A DNA stretch of 64,000 nucleotides from Chryseobacterium rhizoplanae (lineage in GTDB: Bacteria > Bacteroidota > Bacteroidia > Flavobacteriales > Weeksellaceae). Positions 17,214 through 26,859 of this stretch are shown piece after piece. The notes beneath the pieces were generated by a model. That model saw only the letters and a program-made list of their open reading frames with translations. It was not told the origin of the DNA and searched no databases. How positions within the stretch are numbered: the first letter of the stretch is position 1; each line of letters starts with the position of its first letter. The DNA lies in NCBI RefSeq assembly GCF_900182655.1, contig NZ_FXTC01000002.1:62001-126000 (forward strand), given 5' to 3'. Position numbers and translations under genes: made by a program.

Positions 17214-17612
17214 TTAATTTTCTTTTTTACCTAAGATTAATGTAATGTGGTTTGATCTTTTTCTGATTCTGTACCCTCTACCTTGTGGAGCTGGTCTTAG
17301 TCTCTTCAATTGTCTAGCACTGTCTACAAAAATTTCTTTAACGATAAGATTTGCTTCTTCAATATCAGCACCTTCGTTTTTAGTCTGCCAGTTAGCCATT
17401 GCTGAAAGCAATACTTTTTCTAGCTTGTTAGATGCGTCTTTTTTAGAATATTTTAGAATGTATAAAGCTTTGTCTACCTGCTCTCCTCTAATGATATCAG
17501 CTACTAATCTCATTTTTCTTGGAGAAGATGGGCAATCATTGTGTATTGCTTTTACTACGTCTTGGTTTGTCAATTTACGTGCTAATGCACTTTCTCTTTT
17601 TCTTGATCCCAT
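17214..17612 (-). CDS. rplV: 50S ribosomal protein L22
   Basis: L22 lines the peptide exit tunnel with L4. The 132-aa protein has the core [20 protein letters not shown] and the tunnel-reaching hairpin before [20 protein letters not shown], which is the family signature. It follows rpsS by 2 nt. Confidence 0.99.
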   Translation of the reverse strand: MGSRKRESALARKLTNQDVVKAIHNDCPSSPRKMRLVADIIRGEQVDKALYILKYSKKDASNKLEKVLLSAMANWQTKNEGADIEEANLIVKEIFVDSARQLKRLRPAPQGRGYRIRKRSNHITLILGKKEN

Positions 17613-17614
17613 GA

Positions 17615-17893
17615 TTATCTGCTTCCTTTGTTTTTGTTACCACCATGACCTCTGAAAGATCTTGTTGGAGAAAATTCGCCTAGCTTGTGACCAACCATGT
17701 TTTCTGTAACATAAACTGGGATAAAAGATTTCCCGTTGTGTACTGCAATAGTTTGTCCTACGAAGTCTGGAGAGATCATTGATGCTCTAGACCAAGTTTT
17801 GATAACAGTTTTCTTGTTAGCTTCTATATTTGCCTGAACCTTCTTATCTAAAGTATGATGAATGAACGGTCCTTTCTTAAGTGATCTTGCCAT
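17615..17893 (-). CDS. rpsS: 30S ribosomal protein S19
   Basis: S19 lies in the head of the small subunit beside S13. The 92-aa protein starts [19 protein letters not shown] and carries the signature [20 protein letters not shown], then [13 protein letters not shown]. It follows rplB by 2 nt. Confidence 0.99.
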   Translation of the reverse strand: MARSLKKGPFIHHTLDKKVQANIEANKKTVIKTWSRASMISPDFVGQTIAVHNGKSFIPVYVTENMVGHKLGEFSPTRSFRGHGGNKNKGSR

Positions 17894-17895
17894 AA

Positions 17896-18717
17896 TTATT
17901 TTCTTTTAGATACGATGTAACGGTTAGACACTTTGTTTTTCTTTCTAGTTTTGTAACCTTTAGCTGGTTTACCGTTTCTAGATCTTGGGTGACCTCCAGA
18001 AGAACGTCCTTCACCACCTCCCATTGGGTGATCAACCGGGTTCATTACAACCGCTCTTGTTCTTGGTCTTCTACCTAACCATCTGCTTCTACCAGCCTTA
18101 CCTGATACAGTTAACTGGTGGTCAGAGTTAGAAACAGATCCAATCATTGCATAACACTCAGTAAGGATCATTCTTGATTCTCCTGAAGGCAATTTGATGA
18201 TTGCATATTTTCCGTCTCTTGAAGTCAATTGAGCTGAAGAACCAGCACTTCTTGCTAAAATTGCACCTTGACCAGGTTTCATTTCAACACAAGAAATAAC
18301 AGTACCTAAAGGAATGTTTTTCAACTTCATTGCGTTTCCTACATTTGGCTCTACGCTTTCTCCAGAAATTACTTTCTGATCAACTTTGATACCGTTTGGA
18401 GCGATGATATATCTCTTCTCTCCGTCTGCGTACTCTAATAAAGCGATAAATGCAGTTCTGTTTGGATCGTATTCTACAGATTTTACAGTTGCTTCAACGT
18501 TTGCTTTGTTTCTTTTGAAGTCAATAATTCTGTATTTCTTTTTGTGTCCACCTCCGGTGTAACGCATGGTCATTTTACCTGTTTGGTTACGTCCACCTGA
18601 CTTTTTAATACCAACTGTTAGAGACTTCTCTGGTTTGTTGGTAGTAATTTCCTCAAAATTGTTTACAATTCTGAATCTCTGTCCCGGGGTGATAGGTTTT
18701 AATTTTCTAACAGACAT
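17896..18717 (-). CDS. rplB: 50S ribosomal protein L2
   Basis: L2 is required for subunit association and peptidyl-transferase function. The 273-aa length is standard. It contains [17 protein letters not shown] near residue 56 and the highly conserved segment [20 protein letters not shown] near 222, including the histidine linked to activity in E. coli. It ends YIVSKRK. It follows rplW by 22 nt. Confidence 0.99.
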   Translation of the reverse strand: MSVRKLKPITPGQRFRIVNNFEEITTNKPEKSLTVGIKKSGGRNQTGKMTMRYTGGGHKKKYRIIDFKRNKANVEATVKSVEYDPNRTAFIALLEYADGEKRYIIAPNGIKVDQKVISGESVEPNVGNAMKLKNIPLGTVISCVEMKPGQGAILARSAGSSAQLTSRDGKYAIIKLPSGESRMILTECYAMIGSVSNSDHQLTVSGKAGRSRWLGRRPRTRAVVMNPVDHPMGGGEGRSSGGHPRSRNGKPAKGYKTRKKNKVSNRYIVSKRK

Positions 18718-18739
18718 TACTATTATTTATAATTAATAA

Positions 18740-19030
18740 TTAATTTACAGCAAAAATATCGATAACCTCACCTTCAGCAAGTTTGATTACCGCTTTTTTC
18801 AATTTGTTTGTCTTTCCTACTTGAAGACCTTTTTTAGTGTACTTTGAAGAAACCTTCGGAGCATAAATCATTGTGTTAACGTCTGCTACTTTTACACCGT
18901 AAGCTGCTTCAACAGCTTTTTTAATCTGGATTTTATTCGCCTTAGGATCAACTAAGAAAGAATAAGAACCTCTTAAATCTGTAAGGTAATTAGCCTTTTC
19001 TGAAATAACTGGTTTAATAATAATAGACAT
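18740..19030 (-). CDS. rplW: 50S ribosomal protein L23
   Basis: L23 stands at the tunnel exit and binds signal recognition particle and trigger factor. The 96-aa protein has ISEKANYLTDLRGSYSFLVD and NKIQIKKAVEAAYGVKVADV, both typical, and ends IFAVN. It lies 3 nt after rplD. Confidence 0.99.
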   Translation of the reverse strand: MSIIIKPVISEKANYLTDLRGSYSFLVDPKANKIQIKKAVEAAYGVKVADVNTMIYAPKVSSKYTKKGLQVGKTNKLKKAVIKLAEGEVIDIFAVN

Positions 19031-19033
19031 GAC

Positions 19034-19663
19034 TTATTTCTTTAAATTTTCCTGGAATTTTTCAACTGCACCTTCGAAGAAAATAATCTCACCTGCATTT
19101 ACTAAATCGTAAGAACTGATCTCGTTGAAGTTCATTACTTTAGTTTTAGGTAAGTTTCTTGAAGATAAATACACATTCTTGTTAGCTTCAGGAAGAACGA
19201 ATAAAGATTTTTTACCGTTAAGTTCCAATGCATTTAATACATTGATGAAATCTTTAGTCTTAGGAGCAGCAAAGCTCACATCTTCTAAAACTTTAATGCT
19301 GTTGTCTCTCATTTTCTGAGATAAAACAGATTTTTTAGCTAATCTCTTAAGAGCTTTATTCAATTTGAATCTGTAGTCTCTTGGTTTTGGTCCGAATACT
19401 CTACCTCCACCTCTGAAAGTTGGAGATTTGATATCCCCGTATCTAGCAGATCCAGATCCTTTTTGCTTCTTAAGCTTTTTAGTAGAAGCAGTAATTTCGC
19501 TTCTTTCTTTTGCTTTATGAGTTCCTTGTCTTTGTGCTGCAAGGTACTGTTTAACTTCTAAGTAAACCGCGTGCTGATTTGGCTCAATTCCGAATACTGT
19601 TTCGTCTAGAGTTACTTTTCTTCCGGTCTCTTTTCCTGATGTATTTAATACTACTAGTTCCAT
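19034..19663 (-). CDS. rplD: 50S ribosomal protein L4
   Basis: L4 contributes to the exit tunnel wall and in E. coli represses the S10 operon. The 209-aa protein has the basic tunnel loop with [20 protein letters not shown] and [19 protein letters not shown]. The start codon overlaps the end of rplC by 10 nt, which suggests translational coupling. Whether autoregulation acts at the separate rplC leader found here is unknown. Confidence 0.99.
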   Translation of the reverse strand: MELVVLNTSGKETGRKVTLDETVFGIEPNQHAVYLEVKQYLAAQRQGTHKAKERSEITASTKKLKKQKGSGSARYGDIKSPTFRGGGRVFGPKPRDYRFKLNKALKRLAKKSVLSQKMRDNSIKVLEDVSFAAPKTKDFINVLNALELNGKKSLFVLPEANKNVYLSSRNLPKTKVMNFNEISSYDLVNAGEIIFFEGAVEKFQENLKK

Positions 19664-20277
19664 TTTCTGATAATTACATAAGAATTTTTAGCTCCCGGAA
19701 CAGCACCTTTTACTACTAAAAGATTTTGTTCTTGATCAACTTTTAACACTTGAAGGTTTTGAACAGTTACCTGCTCACCTCCCATTCTTCCAGCCATTCT
19801 CATCCCTTTGAATACTCTTGAAGGGTCTGAACCAGCACCGATAGAACCTGGAGCTCTAAGTCTGTTGTGCTGACCATGAGTTGCCTGCATTACACCTCCA
19901 AATCCGTGTCTTTTAACAACACCCTGGAAGCCTTTACCTTTTGAAGTTCCTGTTACATCTACATACTCACCTTCGATGAATAGATCAACACTTACTACCT
20001 CTCCTACTTTTGCTTCAGTAAATCCATCGTGGAATTCTACTAATTTAGCTTTAGGAGCAGAACCAGCCTTTTTAAAATGACCAGCTAACGCTTTACCAAC
20101 GTTCTTCTCACTCTTGTCATCGAAACCTAATTGAACAGCTGTATAACCGTCTTTTTCTAAGGTTCTGACCTGTAAAATCGAGCATGGACCAGCTTGAATA
20201 ACTGTACAAGGAATGTTTTTTCCTTCTTCGTTAAACAAAGACGTCATACCGATTTTTTTACCAATAATACCTGACAT
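19654..20277 (-). CDS. rplC: 50S ribosomal protein L3
   Basis: L3 starts large-subunit assembly. The 207-aa protein begins [20 protein letters not shown] and has the conserved segments [19 protein letters not shown] and [20 protein letters not shown]. Here it is the first gene of its transcript: rpsJ, which usually precedes rplC, lies about 18 kb away at 38266-38571. A promoter of its own is visible at 20384-20413. Confidence 0.99.
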   Translation of the reverse strand: MSGIIGKKIGMTSLFNEEGKNIPCTVIQAGPCSILQVRTLEKDGYTAVQLGFDDKSEKNVGKALAGHFKKAGSAPKAKLVEFHDGFTEAKVGEVVSVDLFIEGEYVDVTGTSKGKGFQGVVKRHGFGGVMQATHGQHNRLRAPGSIGAGSDPSRVFKGMRMAGRMGGEQVTVQNLQVLKVDQEQNLLVVKGAVPGAKNSYVIIRKWN

Positions 20278-20383
20278 TGTTTATATTATAATAAAATTTA
20301 TCCTTTATTTATCACCATTTTTCGGAAGTCTGAAGTAATTTCTACTTTTGATATAGGCATACTACGCTCCTAAAATGAGTGTG

Positions 20384-20413
20384 CAAATTTATGAATTATT
20401 TTATAACTGACAA
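20384..20413 (-). promoter_or_regulatory. Promoter of the rplC-rplQ ribosomal operon
   Basis: On the minus strand TTG (20413-20411) and TAAATTTG (20391-20384) are separated by exactly 19 nt, a strong Bacteroidota-type promoter. The flanks TTGTCA and TTTGCAC also occur in the rpsL promoter at 41650-41679 with the same spacing. It implies a leader of about 100 nt before rplC. Confidence 0.8.
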
Positions 20414-20526
20414 ATATTTTGAGTAAAATATTTTGATTTTTAATCAATTAGATGATTTTGAAAAAAGTCAGAACAACTTTCTCAAAGATTTATTTTGATT
20501 TTAGAAAAGAAATTAAAATGATACCC

Positions 20527-21291
20527 TTACTGAGCAACAACAGTAACTCCAACTTCTTCCAGTCCAGCCCTGTCTTCCGCAGAAATACAGCTGTCAGTAA
20601 TCAGATAATCCACCTGATCCAAAGCTGCAATTTTCCCAAATCCTTTCTTATTCAGTTTTGAAGAATCTGCAAGAATCACTGTTTGATCTGCGCACTCCAT
20701 CATAATCTGGTTCAGATGAGCTTCCGCAGCATTGGAAGTACTGATTCCGAATTCCGGATCAATACCATCCACTCCCAGAAAGAGTTTATTGCATGAAAAC
20801 TGCTTAAGGATCCCTTCAGAAATAGAACCTACTATAGATGTAGAACTTTTCCGCACTTCACCACCCAACTGTATAATATTAATATTAGGATTATTGCAAA
20901 GTTCAATGGCCACCCGCAGAGAAGATGTCAACACTGTAAGCGGACCAAAATTCATCAGCATCCTGGCAAGATAATGCATGGTAGTTCCGGATGCCAAGAT
21001 GATACAGTCATTTTCCTGAATCAATGATAAAGCTGCCCTCGCAATAGCCTGCTTCGCCTCTACATTGATGTTTTCTTTTTCTACAACATTTTTTTCATAA
21101 GCATACCTTACCTGCTTACTCGCCCCTCCGTGATTCCTGAAAAGAAGCCCCAAACTTTCAAGATAGTTCAGATCCTTTCGGATCGTAACTGAAGAAACAT
21201 TGAGCTTTTCACACAAATCCTGAACAAGAACATGTCCTTTTTCATCAAGCTCTTTCAATATTTCATCCTGTCTTGGTAGTAGCTTTTCCAT
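20527..21291 (-). CDS. glpR: DeoR-family transcriptional repressor, probable GlpR
   Basis: The 254-aa protein has an N-terminal winged helix (RQDEILKELDEKGHVLVQDL, then NVSSVTIRKDLNYLESLGLL) and a C-terminal phosphosugar-sensing DeoR domain with ASGTTMHYLARML, LGGEVRKSSTSIVG and FLGVDGIDPEFGIST. It is divergent from glpD-glpK-glpF, so I infer it represses glycerol use and responds to glycerol 3-phosphate. Its own start has a TATTTTTG box (21313-21306) and an inverted copy of the AAACGAAAC-type repeat (TTCGTTTC, 21296-21303), consistent with autoregulation. Confidence 0.9.
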   Translation of the reverse strand: MEKLLPRQDEILKELDEKGHVLVQDLCEKLNVSSVTIRKDLNYLESLGLLFRNHGGASKQVRYAYEKNVVEKENINVEAKQAIARAALSLIQENDCIILASGTTMHYLARMLMNFGPLTVLTSSLRVAIELCNNPNINIIQLGGEVRKSSTSIVGSISEGILKQFSCNKLFLGVDGIDPEFGISTSNAAEAHLNQIMMECADQTVILADSSKLNKKGFGKIAALDQVDYLITDSCISAEDRAGLEEVGVTVVAQ

Positions 21292-21295
21292 TTTA

Positions 21296-21313
21296 TTCGT
21301 TTCATCAAAAATA
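21296..21313 (-). promoter_or_regulatory. glpR promoter -7 box and operator half
   Basis: TATTTTTG on the minus strand (21313-21306) matches TAnnTTTG. TTCGTTTC (21296-21303), the complement of GAAACGAA found before glpD, follows it directly, at the likely transcription start. Confidence 0.6.
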
Positions 21314-21354
21314 CCGTTTTTTTTTCACTTCTTAAAATTTCATTTATTTTCTTT

Positions 21355-21419
21355 TTGCTTTCATTTTTAATTTATATATTTGAAAACGAAACATAAACGA
21401 AACATTTATGAAACGAAAC
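21355..21419 (+). promoter_or_regulatory. glpDKF promoter with three AAACGAAAC repeats
   Basis: TTG (21355-21357) and TATATTTG (21375-21382) are 17 nt apart. AAACGAAAC occurs at 21384-21392, 21395-21403 and, inside the start of glpD, at 21111 nt offset 300, that is 21411-21419. The first two directly follow the -7 box, so a bound repressor would block initiation. Confidence 0.7.
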
Positions 21420-23006
21420 GAAGAACTCAGTAAGTTAACCAATGTAAAAGAATGGGACTTTATTGTCATAGGAGGAGGAGCCAGTGGTTTAGGTTCAGCA
21501 TTAGACGCAGTAAGCAGAGGATTCAAAACTTTATTGATTGAATCTCATGATTTTGCAAAAGCAACATCCAGCAGAAGTACCAAACTAGTACACGGCGGAG
21601 TAAGATATCTTGCCCAGGGAGATGTCGGATTGGTAAAAGAAGCATTGAAAGAAAGAGGACTTCTGGCAAAAAATGCAGCACATATCGTAAAAAATCAGTC
21701 TTTCATTATTCCGAACTATACATGGTGGGGAGGGATCTACTATAAAATAGGACTCTCCGTTTATGATTTCCTTGCCGGAAAATTAAGTTTGGGAAAAACA
21801 AAATACATCAGCAAATCAAAAACTGTTGAAAAGCTTCCTACTATTGAACAAAATCACCTGATGAGTGGTGTTGTTTACCAGGACGGACAATTTGACGATG
21901 CCAGACTTGCGATTAACCTTACCCAGACCATTATTGAAAAAGGCGGAAGTGCAGTCAATTACGTAAAAGTCATCAACCTTCTAAAAGATGCTTCCGATAA
22001 AGTAATCGGGGTTGTGGCGGAGGACCAGTTTTCTAAACAGCAATATCAGATTCACGGTAAAGTGGTCATCAATGCAACCGGTGTCTTTACGAATGATATC
22101 CTTAATATGAACAACCCTAAGCATGGTAAACTAGTAGTACCAAGCCAGGGAATTCACCTTGTATTGGATAAATCTTTCCTGAAAAGTGATGATGCGATCA
22201 TGATTCCAAAAACTTCAGACGGCAGGGTTTTATTTGTTGTTCCATGGCATGACAGAGCTTTAGTAGGAACTACAGACACTCTTTTAAAGGATGAAAGTTT
22301 TGAGCCTCGCGCCCTGGAAGAAGAAATCAACTTTGTTTTAAATACCGCCAGACAATATTTAGCTAAAAAACCAACCCGTGAAGATGTAAAATCAGTTTTC
22401 GCCGGGCTTCGTCCTCTTGCCGCTCCTAAAGATGGAAGCAAAAGTACAAAAGAAGTTTCCCGAAGCCATAAAGTGATTACATCAGAAACAGGACTGGTTT
22501 CTATTATCGGAGGAAAATGGACAACCTACCGTAAAATGGCGGAAGATACCGTAGACGAAGCTATGAAAGTTCACAAGTTGGGAAATAGCCCATCTAAGAC
22601 TGAGCACCTTTCCATCCATGGAAATGTAAAACCGGAGCAGGTAGACAGAACGAACCACCTGTATGTTTACGGATCTGATATTCCTTCTATAAAAGCACTG
22701 CAGGAAAGCAACCCTCGTTATGCCCAAAAAATTCACCCGGACCATCCTTTTACTGTAGCAGAAATAGTTTGGGCTGTAAGAACAGAGATGGCAGAAACTA
22801 TTGAGGATATTCTGGCAAGAAGGGTACGTTTACTGTTCCTTGACGCAAGAGCCGCTATAGACACCGCTCATAACGTAGCAAGAATCATTGCTGAAGAAAA
22901 AGGATATTCTGAAGAATGGGCTCAGCAGCAGGAAAATGAATTTATTGAATTAGCAAGAGGGTATTTATTAACTCCTTATTCACCTAAAGTTATCAACCTA
23001 AATTAG
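21408..23006 (+). CDS. glpD: FAD-dependent glycerol-3-phosphate dehydrogenase
   Basis: This enzyme oxidises glycerol 3-phosphate to dihydroxyacetone phosphate and passes electrons to the quinone pool at the inner membrane. The 532-aa protein has the FAD-binding motif [19 protein letters not shown] (GGGASG at 22-27) followed by [14 protein letters not shown] near 56. Later family motifs are [14 protein letters not shown] and [22 protein letters not shown] [20 protein letters not shown]. The C-terminal alphabet domain ends [11 protein letters not shown]. It is the first gene of an operon with glpK 10 nt downstream. Confidence 0.96.
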   Translation: MKRNEELSKLTNVKEWDFIVIGGGASGLGSALDAVSRGFKTLLIESHDFAKATSSRSTKLVHGGVRYLAQGDVGLVKEALKERGLLAKNAAHIVKNQSFIIPNYTWWGGIYYKIGLSVYDFLAGKLSLGKTKYISKSKTVEKLPTIEQNHLMSGVVYQDGQFDDARLAINLTQTIIEKGGSAVNYVKVINLLKDASDKVIGVVAEDQFSKQQYQIHGKVVINATGVFTNDILNMNNPKHGKLVVPSQGIHLVLDKSFLKSDDAIMIPKTSDGRVLFVVPWHDRALVGTTDTLLKDESFEPRALEEEINFVLNTARQYLAKKPTREDVKSVFAGLRPLAAPKDGSKSTKEVSRSHKVITSETGLVSIIGGKWTTYRKMAEDTVDEAMKVHKLGNSPSKTEHLSIHGNVKPEQVDRTNHLYVYGSDIPSIKALQESNPRYAQKIHPDHPFTVAEIVWAVRTEMAETIEDILARRVRLLFLDARAAIDTAHNVARIIAEEKGYSEEWAQQQENEFIELARGYLLTPYSPKVINLN

Positions 23007-23016
23007 CACTATATAC

Positions 23017-24513
23017 ATGAATGAAAAGCTTATCCTCGCTCTAGACCAGGGGACGACTTCCTCCAGAGCGATTCTCTTCAATCACAGTGGAGAAATAAAA
23101 TATGTATCTCAGAAAGACTTCAGTCAGAAATTCCCTACCCCAGGCTGGGTAGAACATGATCCGAATGAAATCTGGTCTTCACAGATCTCAGTAGCTGCAG
23201 AAGTTATCGCGAAAGCAGGGATCTCCGGACTGGAAGTTGCCGCTATCGGTATTACGAATCAACGTGAAACCACCATCGTTTGGGATAAGGAAACCGGTGA
23301 ACCTATCTATAACGCAATTGTATGGCAGGACCGCAGAACTTCAAAATACTGCGACGAACTTAAAGAGCAAGGACATGCGGAAACAATCAAAGAAAAAACA
23401 GGACTTGTTCTTGACGCATACTTCTCAGCAACCAAACTAAAATGGATTCTCGATAATACAGAAGGAGCAAGACAAAAAGCAGAAGAAGGGAAATTATGTT
23501 TCGGAACTGTTGATACCTGGCTTGTGTGGAAACTTACCCGCGGGAAAATGTTTATCACAGACGTGTCCAATGCCAGCAGAACAATGCTTCTGAATATTCA
23601 TACTTTAGAATGGGATAATGATTTATTAGAACTATTCAACATACCAAAAGCTATTTTGCCTACGGTAAAACAAAGCAGTGAGGTATATGGTGAAACCGCT
23701 ACTACCCTGTTCTCTACCAAAATTCCGATTGCAGGAATCGCGGGAGACCAGCAAGCGGCCTTATTTGGCCAGATGTGTACTACTCCCGGAATGGTAAAAA
23801 ACACTTACGGAACAGGATGCTTCCTGTTAATGAATACCGGAACGGAGGCTGTTACTTCTAAAAACAATCTGCTTACAACAGTAGCCTGGAAAATCAATGG
23901 AGAAGTGAATTATGCACTGGAAGGAAGTGTATTTGTGGGAGGTGCAGCCATTCAGTGGTTAAGAGATGGGCTTAAGCTTATTCATTCATCTGAACAGGTA
24001 AATGAATTGGCTGCTTCTGTAGAGGATAATGGCGGAGTGTATTTTGTTCCTGCATTGACGGGGCTTGGTGCTCCTTATTGGGATCAGTATGCCCGCGGAA
24101 CTATTGTAGGTATTACCCGTGGTACTACCGATGCCCATATCGCAAGAGCTACACTGGAAGGAATTGCATTTCAGGTTTATGATATTGTAAAAGCAATGGA
24201 AGCAGATTCCGGAAGAGCAAGCCTTGAATTAAGAGTAGACGGAGGAGCCTCTGCAAGCGACCTTCTGATGCAGATACAGTCTGACCTTTTCGGTTTTAAA
24301 ATCACACGACCTAAAACACTTGAAACAACAGCACTAGGAGCAGCTTACCTGGCCGGCCTTGCTGTAGGATACTGGAAAGATGTAGCTGAAATTCAGTCTC
24401 AATGGATTGTTGACAAAGATTTCCACCCTCAGTTGGAAAAAGAACATGTGGATAAAATGGTACACTCATGGAGAAGAGCTGTATCACGTTCTCAAAGCTG
24501 GATAGAAGATTAA
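23017..24513 (+). CDS. glpK: Glycerol kinase
   Basis: This enzyme phosphorylates glycerol with ATP to give glycerol 3-phosphate. The 498-aa protein has both FGGY-kinase halves. Visible motifs are [15 protein letters not shown] (phosphate binding, Asp10), [20 protein letters not shown] (glycerol site, Arg83/Glu84), the catalytic Asp244 in [13 protein letters not shown], and [19 protein letters not shown]. The neighbours glpD and glpF give the complete uptake and catabolic route. The ATG lies 10 nt after the glpD stop. Confidence 0.98.
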   Translation: MNEKLILALDQGTTSSRAILFNHSGEIKYVSQKDFSQKFPTPGWVEHDPNEIWSSQISVAAEVIAKAGISGLEVAAIGITNQRETTIVWDKETGEPIYNAIVWQDRRTSKYCDELKEQGHAETIKEKTGLVLDAYFSATKLKWILDNTEGARQKAEEGKLCFGTVDTWLVWKLTRGKMFITDVSNASRTMLLNIHTLEWDNDLLELFNIPKAILPTVKQSSEVYGETATTLFSTKIPIAGIAGDQQAALFGQMCTTPGMVKNTYGTGCFLLMNTGTEAVTSKNNLLTTVAWKINGEVNYALEGSVFVGGAAIQWLRDGLKLIHSSEQVNELAASVEDNGGVYFVPALTGLGAPYWDQYARGTIVGITRGTTDAHIARATLEGIAFQVYDIVKAMEADSGRASLELRVDGGASASDLLMQIQSDLFGFKITRPKTLETTALGAAYLAGLAVGYWKDVAEIQSQWIVDKDFHPQLEKEHVDKMVHSWRRAVSRSQSWIED

Positions 24514-24536
24514 TTCACTTATCAAAAAAAACTTAT

Positions 24537-25268
24537 ATGACCCCATTTATCGCAGAAGTTATCGGGACGATGCTTCTAATATTGTTAGGCAACGGTGTTG
24601 TAGCCAATGTTGTCTTAAAAGATACGAAAGGAAATAATTCCGGGTGGATCGTTATTACTACCGCATGGGCATTAGCCGTTTTTGTGGGAGTAACCGTTGC
24701 AGGGCCAATAAGTGGTGCCCATCTGAATCCGGCTGTAACCATTGGACTGGCCGTTGCAGGGAAATTTTCCTGGGATCTCGTTCCTTCTTATATCGCAGCC
24801 CAAATGATCGGAGGAATGCTGGGTGCATTTCTGGTGTGGCTTTTCCATAAAGATCATTTTGCAATCACAGAAGATGAAGGCGCTAAACTGGCTTGCTTCA
24901 GTACTGGTCCGGCAATCAGAAAGACATCCTCTAACCTGATTAGTGAAATTATCGGAACATTTGTACTGGTATTCTGTGTTTTCTATTTTGCAGGCCCCAG
25001 CATTTCTTTGCAGGCAGACCCAACCGCTAAAGTAGGATTAGGCTCTATCGGGGCCATTCCTGTTACGTTTGTAGTGTGGGCAATTGGTTTATCATTAGGA
25101 GGAACAACAGGATATGCCATTAACCCTGCAAGAGACCTTGCCCCAAGAATCATGCACGCCATCTTACCTGTAAAAGGAAGCAGTGATTGGGGATATGCCT
25201 GGATTCCTGTTATAGGCCCAATTACAGGGGCTATAATCGCAGCAGTTATATATGGATTTTTAAAATAA
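24537..25268 (+). CDS. glpF: Glycerol uptake facilitator (aquaglyceroporin)
   Basis: This is an inner-membrane channel of the MIP family. The 243-aa protein has six membrane helices and both NPA boxes: N64-P65-A66 in GAHLNPAVTIG and N196-P197-A198 in YAINPARDLAPR. The Asp200 after the second box's Arg199 is the mark of glycerol-conducting members. I use the ATG at 24537 (MTPFIAEVIG). A longer frame from 24468 would overlap glpK by 46 nt with a polar extension. Confidence 0.96.
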   Translation: MTPFIAEVIGTMLLILLGNGVVANVVLKDTKGNNSGWIVITTAWALAVFVGVTVAGPISGAHLNPAVTIGLAVAGKFSWDLVPSYIAAQMIGGMLGAFLVWLFHKDHFAITEDEGAKLACFSTGPAIRKTSSNLISEIIGTFVLVFCVFYFAGPSISLQADPTAKVGLGSIGAIPVTFVVWAIGLSLGGTTGYAINPARDLAPRIMHAILPVKGSSDWGYAWIPVIGPITGAIIAAVIYGFLK

Positions 25269-25272
25269 ACAC

Positions 25273-26085
25273 ATGATGAAAAAAATCTTAAAGGGAATCT
25301 TTCTTCTTGCTTTAGGCACAGGAAGGTTATTTTCACAGGAAACTGGTGAAACCAAGGAAACCAAAGAAGGCAGACTTGATTTTACAGCCAACATTCAGAA
25401 TAATCACTTATGGAGAGGGCTTATTATTACAGACAAGCCTGTTGTAATGGGAAATCTTTCTTATGCTTTGGATGCAGAGAAAAAATGGAAAGTAGGAATT
25501 TGGGGAGCTTCTGCATTAGCAGATGATAAGGACAATACCCATTATAAGGAGATCAATTATTATATTCAGTATTCTGACGGTCGTTTTTATATTGGATTAT
25601 GGGATCTTTATAACTCCAGAAATATCAATACTGCAGTGGCCGCTGATGATATCTTCAGCTATTCACAGAGAAGAACAGCTCATATTATTGACTTAAGAAC
25701 AAATTATACTTTCGGGCCTTCATTCCCGATCAATATTGAAGCTGACATTATGCTGTATGGAGGAGCCAATGCAGGAGAAGTCATTCTGGAAGCCGACGGA
25801 AGTTATAAGAAAAACAGATATTCCACTTATGTTCAGGCAAGCTATCCTGTCATCAGTGGACAGAAAGTAAACCTGGATGCTTTTGTAGGAGCCGGATTTG
25901 CCCTTAACGATAAAACCTTTTTGTATGGTAATGGCAAAAACAGTTTCGACATTGTAAATGTAGGGGTAAAAGCAGGTAAAGTAGTCAAGATCACAGATCA
26001 CTACAGCCTTCCTGTAACGATGATGGCGATGTGGAATCCGTCTAATAAGTATGCAAGAATTCAGCTTGCTGCAACCGTTTTTTAA
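25273..26085 (+). CDS. Putative outer-membrane beta-barrel protein of the glycerol operon (270 aa)
   Basis: The signal peptide is KKILKGIFLLALGTG followed by RLFSQ. The mature chain has about ten or more amphipathic beta strands, for example YKEINYYIQYSDGRFYIGLW, and ends in phenylalanine (RIQLAATVF), as expected for a barrel inserted by the BAM complex. No family is named. It starts 4 nt after glpF and ends at a terminator, so it is co-transcribed with the glycerol genes and may carry glycerol or a glycerol-containing compound across the outer membrane. This role is inferred from position. ATGATG at 25273 leaves the start ambiguous by one codon. Confidence 0.8.
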   Translation: MMKKILKGIFLLALGTGRLFSQETGETKETKEGRLDFTANIQNNHLWRGLIITDKPVVMGNLSYALDAEKKWKVGIWGASALADDKDNTHYKEINYYIQYSDGRFYIGLWDLYNSRNINTAVAADDIFSYSQRRTAHIIDLRTNYTFGPSFPINIEADIMLYGGANAGEVILEADGSYKKNRYSTYVQASYPVISGQKVNLDAFVGAGFALNDKTFLYGNGKNSFDIVNVGVKAGKVVKITDHYSLPVTMMAMWNPSNKYARIQLAATVF

Positions 26086-26106
26086 TCTGAATGAAACTAA
26101 ATTATA

Positions 26107-26136
26107 GAAAAGCCACTCCTTTGGGGTGGTTTTTTG
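26107..26136 (+). terminator. Terminator of the glp operon
   Basis: CCACTCC (26113-26119) pairs with GGGGTGG (26123-26129), followed by a T run of seven. Confidence 0.85.
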
Positions 26137-26204
26137 TTACATAGCTCTTCCTAAAAAGGAGAAGGATTATGTGACTTTAAAAAATGGTAAAAACCCCATC
26201 AATA

Positions 26205-26255
26205 ACCGGGTTTTTACGGAGTATATTTTGTTTAAATATCTTTAATTTTGAAAAA
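26205..26255 (+). promoter_or_regulatory. Promoter block, copy 1 of a duplicated 51-nt sequence
   Basis: This block contains TAATTTTG at 26243-26250 (TAnnTTTG) 13 nt before the ATG at 26263. It matches 26760-26810 at 45 of 51 positions without gaps. Confidence 0.75.
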
Positions 26256-26262
26256 AAGAGTA

Positions 26263-26685
26263 ATGAAAAAGATTTTCAGTTTAATGATCCTGTTTATCAG
26301 TATTTTTACGTTGGCACAGCAGGTAAAGATTCCTTTTACCGGACACAGAAGCTTTGATATCATGAAAGGATACAGTGGCACCGGTACTCCGCACTACTAT
26401 CTGGATATAAAAGCAAATGGTGATGTTCATTTTGGATATGTTCAGGTGAACCAGGCAGACGGAAAAGAAACAACAGAGGAAATCAATGCCGGAAAATATG
26501 CTCCTAATAAAGTCATGAAAGTAGTTTTCAAAGAATATGAGGAGACATTTTTGGTGAAATTCGACAAAGACAAAATTTACCTTACCGATGAAAGGGGAAA
26601 TATTCTACATCTTGATGGATGCTGTTCTTCCAGAGAGAGCATTGATAAGGAAACCTGTAAGTGCGAAAGTGAACTTTACAAGTAG
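26263..26685 (+). CDS. Small secreted protein of unknown function (140 aa)
   Basis: The signal peptide is MKKIFSLMILFISIFTLAQ. The mature part has the beta-rich pattern HYYLDIKANGDVHFGYVQVN and EETFLVKFDKDKIYLTDERG, then a cysteine cluster DGCCSSRESIDKETCKCE near the C-terminus (four cysteines in about 17 residues). No family is recognised. I use the ATG at 26263; a TTG at 26248 would overlap the promoter box. The promoter block before it is duplicated in front of the next gene. Confidence 0.8.
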   Translation: MKKIFSLMILFISIFTLAQQVKIPFTGHRSFDIMKGYSGTGTPHYYLDIKANGDVHFGYVQVNQADGKETTEEINAGKYAPNKVMKVVFKEYEETFLVKFDKDKIYLTDERGNILHLDGCCSSRESIDKETCKCESELYK

Positions 26686-26705
26686 TAAAACAGTATATAG
26701 AGAGA

Positions 26706-26735
26706 GTCGTTCCATTGGGGCGGCTTTCTTGTTGG
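26706..26735 (+). terminator. Weak terminator after the 140-aa gene
   Basis: GTCGTTCC (26706-26713) can pair with GGGGCGGC (26717-26724) using three G-U pairs; the following stretch is CTTTCTTG-like. Weaker than the other terminators in the window. Confidence 0.45.
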
Positions 26736-26759
26736 GAAAAGCGATCCGTCAAATTAATC

Positions 26760-26810
26760 ACCGGGATTTTACGGTTTATATTTTGCTTAAATATCTCTAT
26801 TTTTGAAAAA
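26760..26810 (+). promoter_or_regulatory. Promoter block, copy 2 of the duplicated 51-nt sequence
   Basis: This block contains TATTTTTG at 26798-26805 (TAnnTTTG). It matches 26205-26255 at 45 of 51 positions. It is followed by a 14-codon frame (26815-26859) whose stop overlaps the next start codon. Confidence 0.75.
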
Positions 26811-26814
26811 GCAT

Positions 26815-26859
26815 ATGACTACAATGAATTGTGGCTTCAAGAGTGATTTATATCAATGA
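26815..26859 (+). CDS. Possible 14-codon upstream open reading frame
   Basis: ATG at 26815 opens MTTMNCGFKSDLYQ and the TGA at 26857-26859 overlaps the lipoprotein ATG at 26856 as ATGA. The ATG lies at about the same place relative to the promoter block as the start of the 140-aa gene does in copy 1. It may be a leader that couples translation, or chance. Confidence 0.35.
   Translation: MTTMNCGFKSDLYQ

Noticed and set aside
24468..25268. A longer reading frame for glpF from 24468
   Set aside because: It would overlap glpK by 46 nt and add a polar segment. The ATG at 24537 gives a normal MIP N-terminus.
26815..26859. Considered as the start of the lipoprotein gene itself
   Set aside because: The frame stops after 14 codons. 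The ATG at 26856 in another frame gives the signal peptide.
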